A DNA stretch of 7,882 bases from WJMT01 sp964611275. GTDB lineage: Bacteria > Acidobacteriota > Aminicenantia > Aminicenantales > Aminicenantaceae. The stretch lies in the NCBI GenBank assembly GCA_964611275.1, contig CAZSZS010000012.1, forward strand, positions 1 to 7,882, given 5' to 3'. Position 1 is the first letter of the stretch, and each line of letters opens with the position of its first letter. This document shows positions 1 through 6,743 of the stretch, one piece after another. Below the pieces are notes generated by a model. The model searched no databases and was not told the origin of the DNA. It worked only from the letters and a program-made list of their open reading frames with translations. The position numbers were made by a program, and so were the translations under genes.

Positions 1-568
1 TTGAGTTCGCAAATTGGATGATCCCGTCACGATGGATGATGATGGCATCGTTGGAGTTCTCTACGACAAGGGAATATTTTTCTTCGCTTTCTTTTAAAGC
101 CTGCTCTGCCTTTTTTTGCGCCGTCAGGTCTCTGACAGCGGTGATCCTGACTTCTCTGTCTTTGTATTTTATCTGCTTTCCGTGAAGCTCACCTGGGAAA
201 ATAGAGCCGTCCTTCCTCATCCCTTCCGCCTCATAAGGTTCTTCCCAGCCTAAAAGCACATTTTCCTTAATTACATCTCTCCATTCAGGCGATGCTAGTT
301 CCACTACATTCATGCCTATGATTTCCTTTAAGTCATATCCGAACATTTGGGCGAAGGTCTCATTCGCATCCAGTATTTTTCCTTTTTTATGCAGGGCGAT
401 CCCCTCAAAAGAGGCCTTAGACAGAGAGCGGAACCTCTCCTCGCTTTCCTTCCATTTGATTTGCTCCTGCCTGCTTTGGGATTCTGATTTTTCAAGTTCT
501 GAGATTTTCCGGCGCAGTTCCTTTATTTCATGTAGGAGCTGTTCCCTCGTCTTTTTTCCTGTTCCCAT
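1..568 (-). CDS. PAS-domain signal-transduction protein, N-terminal part (runs off the left edge)
   Basis: The visible 189 residues are the N-terminus of a cytoplasmic sensory protein; the output domain (histidine kinase, cyclase or other) lies outside the window. No signal peptide or membrane segment is seen. Residues 1-50 are charged and heptad-like, consistent with a coiled coil. Residues about 46-150 form a PAS domain: the FRSLSKASFEGIALH start, the DANETFAQMFGY core, the RKDGSIFPGE strand and the closing VRDLTAQKKAEQAL linker. A second PAS domain starts near residue 163 (KYSLVVENSNDAIIIH) and is cut by the edge. The start ATG (566-568) is preceded on the minus strand by AAGGAAGT at good spacing. 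It follows the membrane-protein gene on the same strand after 118 bp, so co-transcription is possible but not shown. Many PAS proteins of this form are hybrid or orphan histidine kinases, but that cannot be verified here. Confidence 0.88.
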   Translation of the reverse strand, partial: MGTGKKTREQLLHEIKELRRKISELEKSESQSRQEQIKWKESEERFRSLSKASFEGIALHKKGKILDANETFAQMFGYDLKEIIGMNVVELASPEWRDVIKENVLLGWEEPYEAEGMRKDGSIFPGELHGKQIKYKDREVRITAVRDLTAQKKAEQALKESEEKYSLVVENSNDAIIIHRDGIIQFANS

Positions 569-608
569 ATCACTTCCTTACAAATATGCGGTATTCCCTC
601 TCTCTTTA

Positions 609-622
609 CTATATATATATAG
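609..622. repeat. TA-dinucleotide perfect palindrome upstream of the PAS gene
   Basis: CTATATATATATAG is its own reverse complement and lies about 40-54 nt upstream of the PAS-protein start on the minus strand. Its position fits a -10-like or easily melted promoter element, but no convincing -35 hexamer accompanies it. The rest of the 118-bp gap (569-686) shows only a weak AT-rich inverted repeat (about 649-667, minus-strand CAAAA.C...GTTTTG) followed by T-rich sequence, too weak to call a terminator. Confidence 0.5.
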
Positions 623-686
623 ATAAAAAACCAAAAAATCAAATGCAAAACAGGAAGGTTTTTGTTTGTTAGGCCTTTGTCCCGGA

Positions 687-1607
687 TCAAGCCTGTTCAG
701 CGCTTTTTGGGGGCAGGACATTGTATTCATCGCCGAACTGAGCTATGAATTCCAAACTGAAAGCTCTGAACCAGTACAGAAAAGGAAGCGTGACAGCGGT
801 TCCTATATAAGGGATTATAAGAAGCACAAATCCTATACAGCACGTCAAAAGACCTATAAGGACCACAAGGATGATAAACACCACTATCAGTAGGAAAAAA
901 ATCAGTCCGTAAAGGATAAAAGAGAAAGGGTGTTTCCCGAAAAGGGATAAAAACTTTTTCCAGCCTTTTGCGGCTGAGATCCTGTGCTTGAACATGATGG
1001 GAACCACAAAGCTGTCCAAAAAAGCAGTGATGTATCCTATTAAAATCATTATAGCGACAAAGATAAGCCCCGTCATGATGAGAAAGAATACTGGGATGCT
1101 GCGGAACGAAGTGTCCTTATAGAGTTGATTGGCCCCCGCAAACGTGGTGGCGATCAAAAAGATGAAAACAGCGAAACAGAGAAAAGCAAAGATAAGTCGC
1201 CAGAGAAAAAGAGAATCACCTTCTTTTTTGTATTCTTTCCAGGGGCGGGAGACCTCTGCCTTGTCGAGGGCAACATTGTGGAGGAACATGAATTTTCCTC
1301 TGGAGCTCAGCCATAAAAGCACAATACCCAAGACGAAAAGAAAAGCAGCGCCGAACAGAATCAAAGCAAACCACCCCGGATGGCTTGTCAGCCAGCTCCA
1401 TGCTTTATTGGGAAAATCCAAAAAATCGCGGAAACTGCCGTCACCGTCCCATGTGCTGTTTCCAAAATTCCCGTTCCAGTCAGCCAGGCCTGCCAGAAAG
1501 GCTGTGAAAGCCACCACTAGCCATTTGTTCAGGTCAAAGGGATTGAAAAGAGCTGTCGTCATCCTGTGCCAAGCACTCCCTAAAGGTTCAAAAAAAGCGA
1601 TTTTCAT
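687..1607 (-). CDS. Multi-pass inner-membrane protein of unknown function (DUF7544-like)
   Basis: The 306-residue protein has about six hydrophobic segments, near residues 29-44, 78-101, 133-157, 171-197, 226-251 and 254-280. The cytoplasmic-looking loops carry RGKFMFLHN (103-111), RPWKEYKKEG (121-130) and FKHRISAAKGWKKF (206-219). The N-terminus, FFEPLGSAWHRM then LFNPFDLNKW, resembles bacterial integral-membrane proteins annotated from memory as DUF7544-like; their biochemical role is unknown. No enzyme motif or transporter signature is recognised. The start ATG (1605-1607) has a strong GAGGAG Shine-Dalgarno site at 1615-1620. The gene is divergent from the solute-binding-protein operon and shares a 162-bp upstream region with it, so the two could share regulation, although nothing in the protein ties it to signalling. 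Confidence is high that it is a real gene and low on any function. Confidence 0.9.
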   Translation of the reverse strand: MKIAFFEPLGSAWHRMTTALFNPFDLNKWLVVAFTAFLAGLADWNGNFGNSTWDGDGSFRDFLDFPNKAWSWLTSHPGWFALILFGAAFLFVLGIVLLWLSSRGKFMFLHNVALDKAEVSRPWKEYKKEGDSLFLWRLIFAFLCFAVFIFLIATTFAGANQLYKDTSFRSIPVFFLIMTGLIFVAIMILIGYITAFLDSFVVPIMFKHRISAAKGWKKFLSLFGKHPFSFILYGLIFFLLIVVFIILVVLIGLLTCCIGFVLLIIPYIGTAVTLPFLYWFRAFSLEFIAQFGDEYNVLPPKSAEQA

Positions 1608-1769
1608 GTGATTTCTCCTCTAATGCTCTTTTGTTTCCTGAATTCTTCGCTTATCTTACGGATGTTTTGCCTTAATTATTCAATTTGTCTGCTTTATATC
1701 ATTTTTTTCTCTTTTTTCAAATAAAAAAAGAGAATTTGATGTTGCTTTAAAATACAGCTCGCATTATGA
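1608..1769. promoter_or_regulatory. Divergent intergenic region with weak promoter-like elements
   Basis: This AT-rich spacer must hold promoters for both the leftward membrane-protein gene and the rightward binding-protein gene. Leftward, a weak sigma-70 candidate is TTGAAT (minus strand, 1678-1683) with TAAGAT (1653-1658), but the 19-nt spacer is long. Rightward, TAAAAT at 1748-1753 is a fair -10 but has no recognisable -35, and it would give a leader of only about 10 nt. No sigma-54 -24/-12 pair is seen in this region on either strand. The perfect inverted repeat at 1707-1734 lies inside it. Confidence 0.3.
1707..1734. repeat. Perfect 11-bp inverted repeat with a 6-nt loop
   Basis: TTCTCTTTTTT (1707-1717) and AAAAAAGAGAA (1724-1734) are exact reverse complements around CAAATA. 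The repeat lies between the divergent starts, 36 bp upstream of the binding-protein start. It is not a normal intrinsic terminator: the stem is AT-rich and no T-tract follows it on either strand. An operator or a DNA structural element is possible, and chance is helped by the homopolymer runs. Confidence 0.75.
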
Positions 1770-3362
1770 TTGAAAAAAATGTCCGGCAAGGCTGTAAAGA
1801 AGATAAGTACTGGCATAACAGTTTTCTTTCTGGTTTCCTTCTGCCTTCTGTATTCAGAGAAAAACGGTTCCGGACAGGAACCGCTCTACGGCGGCGTATT
1901 TCGCATCAAACTGTTTTCTGACCACTTTGAAAGAGAACTTGATCCCATTAAAACCGGTTCTTCCATATTCCTGTCCGAACAAATATATGACGGCCTGGTC
2001 AGACTGGATAAAAATTTCAATGTCATCCCCTCTCTGGCTTCATACTGGGAGATATCGCCGGATGGGAAAAAATACACATTCCACCTCAAAAAAGGAGTCT
2101 TGTTTCATCACGGAGAAGAGCTGACGTCAGAAGATGTGAAATATTCTCTAGAAAGGATCCTGAAAAAGGAAAACAGCTCTCCCCATTATCACTATTTTTT
2201 ATCCCGTGTAGAGGGAGCGGCGGCATTCAGGGAAGGGAAGGCTGAGCACGTATCAGGGTTTAGCGCGAAAGACGAATACACTTTTGAAATTCTCTGGATC
2301 AAGCCTTATGTGTCTGCGCTTTATTTAATGAGCATGCATTTTTGCAAAGTCCTGCCTAAAGGAAGGTCTCTGGAGACGGGAGATAAGTTTTTCTTAAATC
2401 CTTCAGGGACAGGCCCGTTTGCCTTTGAATACTGGTTAAGGGATACAAGATTGGATCTGGTGGGAGTGCGTTTAAAGCGAAATGAAGGCTATTTTATGGG
2501 GAAGCCGTATTTGGAGGCTGTGGAGTTTTGTCCTCTCTACAATCGGGATCACTTTTTTTGGGGAGAAATCGACGCTATCCCGCTGGTTTCTCCCGGCCTG
2601 CTTGATTCCAAACACAAGGTTTTTGAGGACAGCTCTATCAATACCGCATTCCTGGGAATGAGCTGCCATATCGCTCCTTTTGACAGGCCGGAAACAAGAA
2701 AGGCCGTGGGCCTTGGGATCGGCAAGGAGGAAATTATCCGTCAGTTGGATGAACCTCAGTTCTTTTTTCAGGCTGTGAACAACTACATTCCTCCCCGGCT
2801 GCAGGGATTTTTCCCTGACCGGCAAGACACGAAAGATCTCAAACACGCCCGGCAGATATTGGATCAACAGAATGTTCAATTCCCGGTTTTGCTTTTTTTT
2901 ATCCCATCACCAAGATCAGACTATAAGTACAGTATTTTTAAATACATAAGGAGCCAGTTGGAAGCTCTGGGTATCAAGTTGAGACTGCGCTATTATGAAA
3001 ATGTTCAGGAGATCAGAAATAATGAAAAGCCTTACCTGATATACATTGAAAAGAAAATGAATTTCCCTGACCCTGAGGATATAATAAGAACTCTTTTTTT
3101 CTCCCGATCCGTATACAATTTATTCGGCTACAGCAGCCCTGAGCTGGACAGGCTTTTAAGCAGTACTGAACTGGAAAGGAGCTGGACAAAGCGGATAGAG
3201 CTTTTTCAGCGCATTGAACAGATCTTGCGCTCTGATGTGCCTGCTATCCCTCTTTTTAACAGACAGAACAGAATGGTCATGCAGCCGTACGTAAAAGGAG
3301 TTGAAGAGCCTGCGCTCGGTTTTTATTACCTGGAAGCAAGAAAGGTTTGGCTTGATAAATAG
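1770..3362 (+). CDS. Family 5 extracellular solute-binding protein (Dpp/Opp/Nik type), probable sensory partner
   Basis: This 530-residue exported protein is full length for SBP_bac_5 (cluster C) proteins, which bind oligopeptides, nickel chelates or similar ligands. The N-terminus has lysines and a hydrophobic core (about residues 14-28, ITVFFLVSFCLLYS), as in a Sec signal peptide. The cysteine after LVSF is a poor lipobox because phenylalanine precedes it. The mature part begins near LYGGVFRI. Family hallmarks are SEQIYDGLVRLDKNF, SLASYWEISPDGKKYTFHLK, then GVLFHHGEELTSEDVKYSLERI, and a C-terminal DRLLSSTE...VPAIPLFNR block. The ligand cannot be told from sequence. Neither the TTG at 1770 nor the in-frame ATG at 1779 has a good ribosome binding site, and TGA at 1767-1769 blocks extension, so the start is uncertain by three codons. 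No ABC permease or ATPase gene is adjacent; a kinase gene follows after 23 nt, suggesting a sensing role. Confidence 0.93.
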   Translation: MKKMSGKAVKKISTGITVFFLVSFCLLYSEKNGSGQEPLYGGVFRIKLFSDHFERELDPIKTGSSIFLSEQIYDGLVRLDKNFNVIPSLASYWEISPDGKKYTFHLKKGVLFHHGEELTSEDVKYSLERILKKENSSPHYHYFLSRVEGAAAFREGKAEHVSGFSAKDEYTFEILWIKPYVSALYLMSMHFCKVLPKGRSLETGDKFFLNPSGTGPFAFEYWLRDTRLDLVGVRLKRNEGYFMGKPYLEAVEFCPLYNRDHFFWGEIDAIPLVSPGLLDSKHKVFEDSSINTAFLGMSCHIAPFDRPETRKAVGLGIGKEEIIRQLDEPQFFFQAVNNYIPPRLQGFFPDRQDTKDLKHARQILDQQNVQFPVLLFFIPSPRSDYKYSIFKYIRSQLEALGIKLRLRYYENVQEIRNNEKPYLIYIEKKMNFPDPEDIIRTLFFSRSVYNLFGYSSPELDRLLSSTELERSWTKRIELFQRIEQILRSDVPAIPLFNRQNRMVMQPYVKGVEEPALGFYYLEARKVWLDK

Positions 3363-3385
3363 AGTGAATTACAAAGAGTAAAAAG

Positions 3386-4837
3386 ATGTCGTTACGGACG
3401 AAGTTTATTATTGCAATTGCGGCGCTGCTTTTGTTTCTGGTAGCCGCGATACTCTTTCTTATCGAGAGGAGAGAGAAAAAAGCCATATTTGAGGAACATA
3501 AGAACAGAGGGATTTTAACGGCCAGGAATATTGCTTATTTGAATTTGGAGCCGCTGATGTTCTGGGATGTAGAGGGAGTTCATAGTAACATTCAGGGACA
3601 GATAGATCAAAAGCTTCTCTATGTGGTTTTTTTTGACCAGCAAAACAGGCTTTTTGCAGCCACTGATTTTGCTGAAAAAAATGAGAATGCCTTTACGACA
3701 TCATTTCTAAAAGGCCCGGTTGATGAAAACTCTTATTATTATGAGGAGAAAAAAATAGGATACGATGATAAAGAGGAAAAGATATCGGTCTTGGAAATTG
3801 AAACCCCTGTTTTCGCAAGAGGATCCAGCACCCAGTGGGGTTCCATTAAAATAGGCCTGTCTTTAGAAGATATGCAGAAAGAGATGAGCCAGACCCGGTT
3901 TATGCTGATACTTATCGGACTGGGAGGGCTTTTGGTAGGTATCGGGGGGGCTGTTTTTCTCTCCGGCCGTATCACCGGCCCTATCAAGAAACTGACAGAG
4001 GCCACTTATAATATTTCACGCGGGGATTTTTCCCAGGAGATCAATGTCAGTTCCCAGGACGAGATCAGGAGATTAGCCGAGAACTTCAACGAGATGAACC
4101 GCCAGCTTTTTCTTGCCAGAGAGAGAATGGAAGCTGCGAACAAGAAATTGGTACAGGCAGAAAAACTCGCCTCCATAGGAAGGATATCAGCAAGCATTGC
4201 TCACGAGATAAGAAACCCTCTTACATCCGCTAATCTGAATATTCAAAAAGTCCTGCAAAGTAAAAACTTGGAAGAAGTGCAAAAAGAGCACCTTGATCTA
4301 TCCCGGGAAGGAATAGTCCAGATTGAAAAATTCATAAAAGAGCTCTTGAATTTTACCCGGGTTTCCGAACTCAACAGAGAGAGCTTTTCCGTTCAGGAAA
4401 TAATGGAGGAATCCATAAAAATGATTTCAGATTCACTGGAAGGGAAAAGGATCAAGCTCTCTCAGTATTATGAAAAGGACTTGCCTTGCGTTTACGCTGA
4501 CGGAGACAAGCTCCGCCAGGTCATATTAAACCTTTTAGGCAATGCCAGAGATGCCGTGAAAGAAGGCGGAGAGATAGGCATCTTTGCTTATCTTTCTAAA
4601 GAAGAGGGCAGAACAATGGTTTCCATAGAGGTCATTGATAACGGCTGCGGAATTCCGGAGAGGGAAAGAGAAAACATATTTGAACCTTTTTTTACCAATA
4701 AAGCTTCCGGAATCGGATTGGGTCTGGCTAATGCCAAAAAAATCGTAGAGCAGCATCAGGGCTCAATTAGAGTTAAGGAATCAGAACAGCAAGGGGCTTG
4801 TTTTGAAATAACACTGCCTGCGGAGGATGAAAAATGA
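3386..4837 (+). CDS. Membrane-bound HAMP sensor histidine kinase
   Basis: A 483-residue sensor kinase. Transmembrane segment 1 is at about residues 7-27, an extracytoplasmic sensor domain at about 28-170, transmembrane segment 2 at about 172-193 and a HAMP domain at about 194-247. The dimerisation domain carries the phosphoacceptor H273 in SIGRISASIAHEIRNPLTS. The HATPase_c domain shows the N box (N382, N386), G1 (DNGCG, 418-422), the F box (EPFFT, 433-437) and G2 (GIGLGL, 442-447), so it looks catalytically complete. The sensor domain, with LTARNIAYLNLEPLMFWDVEG and later WGSIKIGLSLEDM, resembles a PDC/Cache-like fold, which is an inference. The gene lies 23 nt after the binding-protein gene and overlaps the response-regulator gene by ATGA, so kinase and regulator are almost certainly cognate. 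The ribosome binding site is weak (AAAGAG region), consistent with translation following the upstream gene. Confidence 0.95.
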   Translation: MSLRTKFIIAIAALLLFLVAAILFLIERREKKAIFEEHKNRGILTARNIAYLNLEPLMFWDVEGVHSNIQGQIDQKLLYVVFFDQQNRLFAATDFAEKNENAFTTSFLKGPVDENSYYYEEKKIGYDDKEEKISVLEIETPVFARGSSTQWGSIKIGLSLEDMQKEMSQTRFMLILIGLGGLLVGIGGAVFLSGRITGPIKKLTEATYNISRGDFSQEINVSSQDEIRRLAENFNEMNRQLFLARERMEAANKKLVQAEKLASIGRISASIAHEIRNPLTSANLNIQKVLQSKNLEEVQKEHLDLSREGIVQIEKFIKELLNFTRVSELNRESFSVQEIMEESIKMISDSLEGKRIKLSQYYEKDLPCVYADGDKLRQVILNLLGNARDAVKEGGEIGIFAYLSKEEGRTMVSIEVIDNGCGIPERERENIFEPFFTNKASGIGLGLANAKKIVEQHQGSIRVKESEQQGACFEITLPAEDEK

Positions 4838-6168
4838 AGTCTATTTTGATTATTGATGATGATAAATTGATCCGGAAAAGTCTTTCTTCCCATTTCAGCA
4901 AACAGGAATTCCAGGTATTCACTGCAGATGACGGCAAGTCAGGCATAAGAGAATATAAAGAAAATTTGCCGGATCTGGTTCTTCTGGATATCCGCCTTCC
5001 GGATATTGATGGTTTGGAGGTCTTGCGGAAGATTAAAAAGGAAAACCAACAGGCCTGTATCATCATCATGACCGCCTATGATGATATGAAAACCACAGTG
5101 GAGGCCGTAAAATCAGGAGCGTTTGAGTATTTGGTTAAACCCCTGGACTATGTGGATATGGATCTAGTCATTGATAAGGTTTTCAAGGTAAAGAGCCTGG
5201 AAGATAAGATGAGCTATCTGGTTGGAGAAAAGCAGAAAGAATACACCATTGACAATATCATAGGAAGCACGCCGGAGATGAGAGAAGTGTATAAGTTGAT
5301 AGGCTCCGTAGCAAACACCAGGGCTAATGTGCTCATCCAGGGAGAAAGCGGAACAGGAAAAGAGCTGGTCGCTAAGGCTATCCATTATAACAGCATCTAT
5401 GGGAACGAACCGTTCATCGTCATAAACTGTTCCACCCTTTCAGATACACTCCTGGAAACCGAGCTGTTCGGTCATGTAAAGGGCGCTTTTACCGATGCGG
5501 TCTATGATACGAAAGGCAAGTTTGAGATTGCGGGAAAGGGCACTCTTTTCATGGATGAAATCGGGGATGTTTCATTGAACGTGCAGTCCAAGCTGTTGAG
5601 AGTGTTAGAGAACAGGGACTTCATGAAAGTAGGGGGGCAGGAGATCCTCCAAACAGAAGCAAGGATCATTGCCGCAACAAACCACAAACTCAAGGAACTG
5701 GTCAAAGAAGGGAAGTTCAGGGAAGATCTTTTTTACAGGCTAAAAGTAGTGGAAATCAATCTGCCTCCTCTCAGGGAGAGAAAAGAAGACATTCCTCAGT
5801 TGGTGGCCTATCTGTTAGAAAAAATTAACCGGGAGTTGAAAAAGAACTCAAAGAAAATTTCTCCTGAGTTGATGAGTTTTTTGGTTAGCCTGCCGTGGAA
5901 AGGAAACGTCAGGGAACTGGAGAATGCGCTGACCAGAGCCGTGATCCTGGCTAAAGGCGATGTGATCCTCAAGGAAAATCTACCGGTGGAACAGAGCGAA
6001 AAGGAGATTGTGCCCAAAAAGTTGATTCCTTTGGCGGAGGTTGAAAAAGAATACATTCATTATGTTTTAAAAACAGTCAAAGGAAATAAAAGCAGGGCCA
6101 GCCGGATCCTGAATATAAGCCGTCCCACACTGGATAAAAAAATAAAAGAGTACAGCAGTAAAGTCTGA
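4834..6168 (+). CDS. NtrC-family sigma-54-dependent response regulator
   Basis: A 444-residue cytoplasmic transcription activator with the full NtrC layout. The receiver domain (1-120) has D8-D10, phosphoacceptor D52, T80 and K102. The AAA+ domain (about 142-375) has Walker A GESGTGKE (170-177), Walker B GTLFMDEIG (236-244), arginine-finger candidates in FREDLFYRL (295-303) and sensor II in WKGNVREL (355-362). The Fis-type helix-turn-helix is at about 401-442 (GNKSRASRILNISRPTLDKK). The sigma-54-contacting loop reads GAFTDA (217-222) rather than the canonical GAFTGA; the essential F and T are kept, and my recollection is that this variant occurs naturally in other family members. The start ATG overlaps the kinase stop and has GGAGGA at 4822-4827. 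It should be phosphorylated by the upstream kinase and act on -24/-12 promoters, the nearest being at 6273-6290. Confidence 0.96.
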   Translation: MKSILIIDDDKLIRKSLSSHFSKQEFQVFTADDGKSGIREYKENLPDLVLLDIRLPDIDGLEVLRKIKKENQQACIIIMTAYDDMKTTVEAVKSGAFEYLVKPLDYVDMDLVIDKVFKVKSLEDKMSYLVGEKQKEYTIDNIIGSTPEMREVYKLIGSVANTRANVLIQGESGTGKELVAKAIHYNSIYGNEPFIVINCSTLSDTLLETELFGHVKGAFTDAVYDTKGKFEIAGKGTLFMDEIGDVSLNVQSKLLRVLENRDFMKVGGQEILQTEARIIAATNHKLKELVKEGKFREDLFYRLKVVEINLPPLRERKEDIPQLVAYLLEKINRELKKNSKKISPELMSFLVSLPWKGNVRELENALTRAVILAKGDVILKENLPVEQSEKEIVPKKLIPLAEVEKEYIHYVLKTVKGNKSRASRILNISRPTLDKKIKEYSSKV

Positions 6169-6170
6169 TT

Positions 6171-6185
6171 GTAAAAATATTTTAC
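6171..6185. repeat. Short dyad GTAAAA-ATA-TTTTAC, candidate activator site
   Basis: A 6-bp perfect inverted repeat with a 3-nt centre begins 2 nt after the NtrC-type gene stop. Its centre is about 122 bp upstream of the predicted sigma-54 transcription start (near 6300), the usual distance for an enhancer site of an NtrC-family protein. It is AT-rich and short, so it could be chance. Confidence 0.35.
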
Positions 6186-6223
6186 GGTTTGTCAATTATA
6201 TTTACTCGCCAACTGTCAAAACC
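6186..6223. repeat. Nested repeats (TGTCAA twice, GGTTT/AAACC ends), candidate upstream activating sequence
   Basis: TGTCAA occurs at 6190-6195 and 6214-6219, 24 bp apart. GGTTT at 6186-6190 and AAACC at 6219-6223 form the outer inverted pair. The block lies about 77-114 bp upstream of the predicted sigma-54 start, where enhancer-bound activators commonly sit. No consensus is known for this regulator, so the assignment is positional only. Confidence 0.3.
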
Positions 6224-6242
6224 ACCTGATTAACGGGTGTTT
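6219..6242 (+). other. Weak hairpin after the NtrC-type gene
   Basis: CACC (6223-6226) pairs with GGTG (6236-6239), extended by AAA (6219-6221) with TTT (6240-6242) across one bulged C. The 9-nt loop is TGATTAACG. Only TTTCC follows, so if it terminates the upstream transcript it is a weak terminator. Confidence 0.22.
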
Positions 6243-6272
6243 CCTTCCCTGTAATCCGAAGTATCAATTCAT

Positions 6273-6290
6273 TTGGCACGAAATATGCTA
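6273..6290 (+). promoter_or_regulatory. Sigma-54 (RpoN) -24/-12 promoter
   Basis: TTGGCACGAAATATGCTA matches the sigma-54 consensus YTGGCACG-N4-TTGCW at all but one conserved position (ATGC for TTGC). The invariant GG (6275-6276) and GC (6287-6288) have the required 12-nt offset. Transcription is predicted to start at about 6300, giving a 25-nt leader before the receiver-protein ATG at 6325. It follows directly after a gene for a sigma-54 activator, which supports both calls. It should drive the receiver gene and probably the genes after it. Confidence 0.88.
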
Positions 6291-6324
6291 TATCACAAGA
6301 GTGAAAGAAGAGAGAATAAAAGAC

Positions 6325-6702
6325 ATGAAAAAACCCGAAATGAAGAAAGTCGTGGTTGTGGATGATGATGAGTCTATACGGAAGACTTTCTTCCTTCTTC
6401 TCCATGAAAATTATAGGGTCTATCCGGTTAAAGATCCGGAAGAAGCGCTCAAGCGTTTCGAGGGACTGGATATTGACCTTATAATAGCTGATTTCAGGCT
6501 GCCTCATGCCTCAGGGCTGAAGATGATTGAGAAATTCAGAAACTCAGGATTTAAAGGAAAAGCCATATTGATTTCAGCTTTTCCCGATCTTGTCAATCCA
6601 ATGGAATTAAACCGGCTTGCAGTGGACCACTTCTTTGTTAAGCCTCTGGAATTGGGGGAATTGACTTATTCTATTGATTGCCTTTTAAGCAATTTAAACT
6701 GA
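6325..6702 (+). CDS. Stand-alone receiver-domain response regulator (CheY/Spo0F-like)
   Basis: The 125-residue protein is a receiver domain with no output domain. Conserved sites are the acidic pocket D13-D15, phosphoacceptor D56 in IIADFRLP, S84 at the Thr/Ser switch position and K106 in FFVKP, so phosphorylation chemistry looks intact. I chose ATG 6325, not the in-frame GTG at 6301: the sigma-54 start near 6300 would make the GTG leaderless, while 6325 has purine-rich GAAGAGAG (6307-6314) before it. ATG 6340 is a further alternative. It is the first gene behind the sigma-54 promoter and is followed after 41 nt by a Fis-type DNA-binding gene. Possible roles are phosphate sink, relay intermediate or allosteric partner of the next protein. 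The cognate kinase may be the one upstream, but this is not shown. Confidence 0.9.
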   Translation: MKKPEMKKVVVVDDDESIRKTFFLLLHENYRVYPVKDPEEALKRFEGLDIDLIIADFRLPHASGLKMIEKFRNSGFKGKAILISAFPDLVNPMELNRLAVDHFFVKPLELGELTYSIDCLLSNLN

Positions 6703-6730
6703 AACATAAAATAAATGAAAAGAAGAGACA

Positions 6731-6737
6731 AAAGGGG
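6731..6737 (+). promoter_or_regulatory. Ribosome binding site that sets the Fis-like start
   Basis: AAAGGGG lies 6 nt before ATG 6744. The reading frame is open further left to a TTG at 6678 inside the preceding gene, but that codon lacks a ribosome binding site. The upstream stretch would encode only a lysine-rich low-complexity tail, so 6744 is preferred. Confidence 0.65.
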
Positions 6738-6743
6738 AAAAAA

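Noticed and set aside
312..626. Plus-strand ORF of 104 codons
   Set aside because: Antisense shadow of the PAS-domain gene, whose minus-strand translation shows clear PAS motifs and a good ribosome binding site.
1560..1580. TTGGCAC on the minus strand as a sigma-54 promoter
   Set aside because: It lies inside the membrane-protein coding sequence and lacks a TTGC element at the required spacing.
1129..1611. Long plus-strand ORF (160 codons) and a smaller one at 1125-1316
   Set aside because: They lie antisense to the membrane-protein gene, which has the ribosome binding site, hydrophobic pattern and family-like motifs. The translations are lysine/serine-rich without recognisable domains.
2472..2879. 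Minus-strand ORF of 135 codons within the binding-protein gene
   Set aside because: Shadow frame opposite well-supported family 5 binding-protein sequence; no motif recognised.
6301..6324. GTG 6301 as the receiver-protein start
   Set aside because: It coincides with the predicted sigma-54 transcription start, would have no ribosome binding site, and would add residues ahead of a normal receiver N-terminus.
6202..6507. Minus-strand ORF of 101 codons covering the sigma-54 promoter and receiver gene start
   Set aside because: It runs opposite a receiver domain with all conserved residues, and its translation has no recognisable family.
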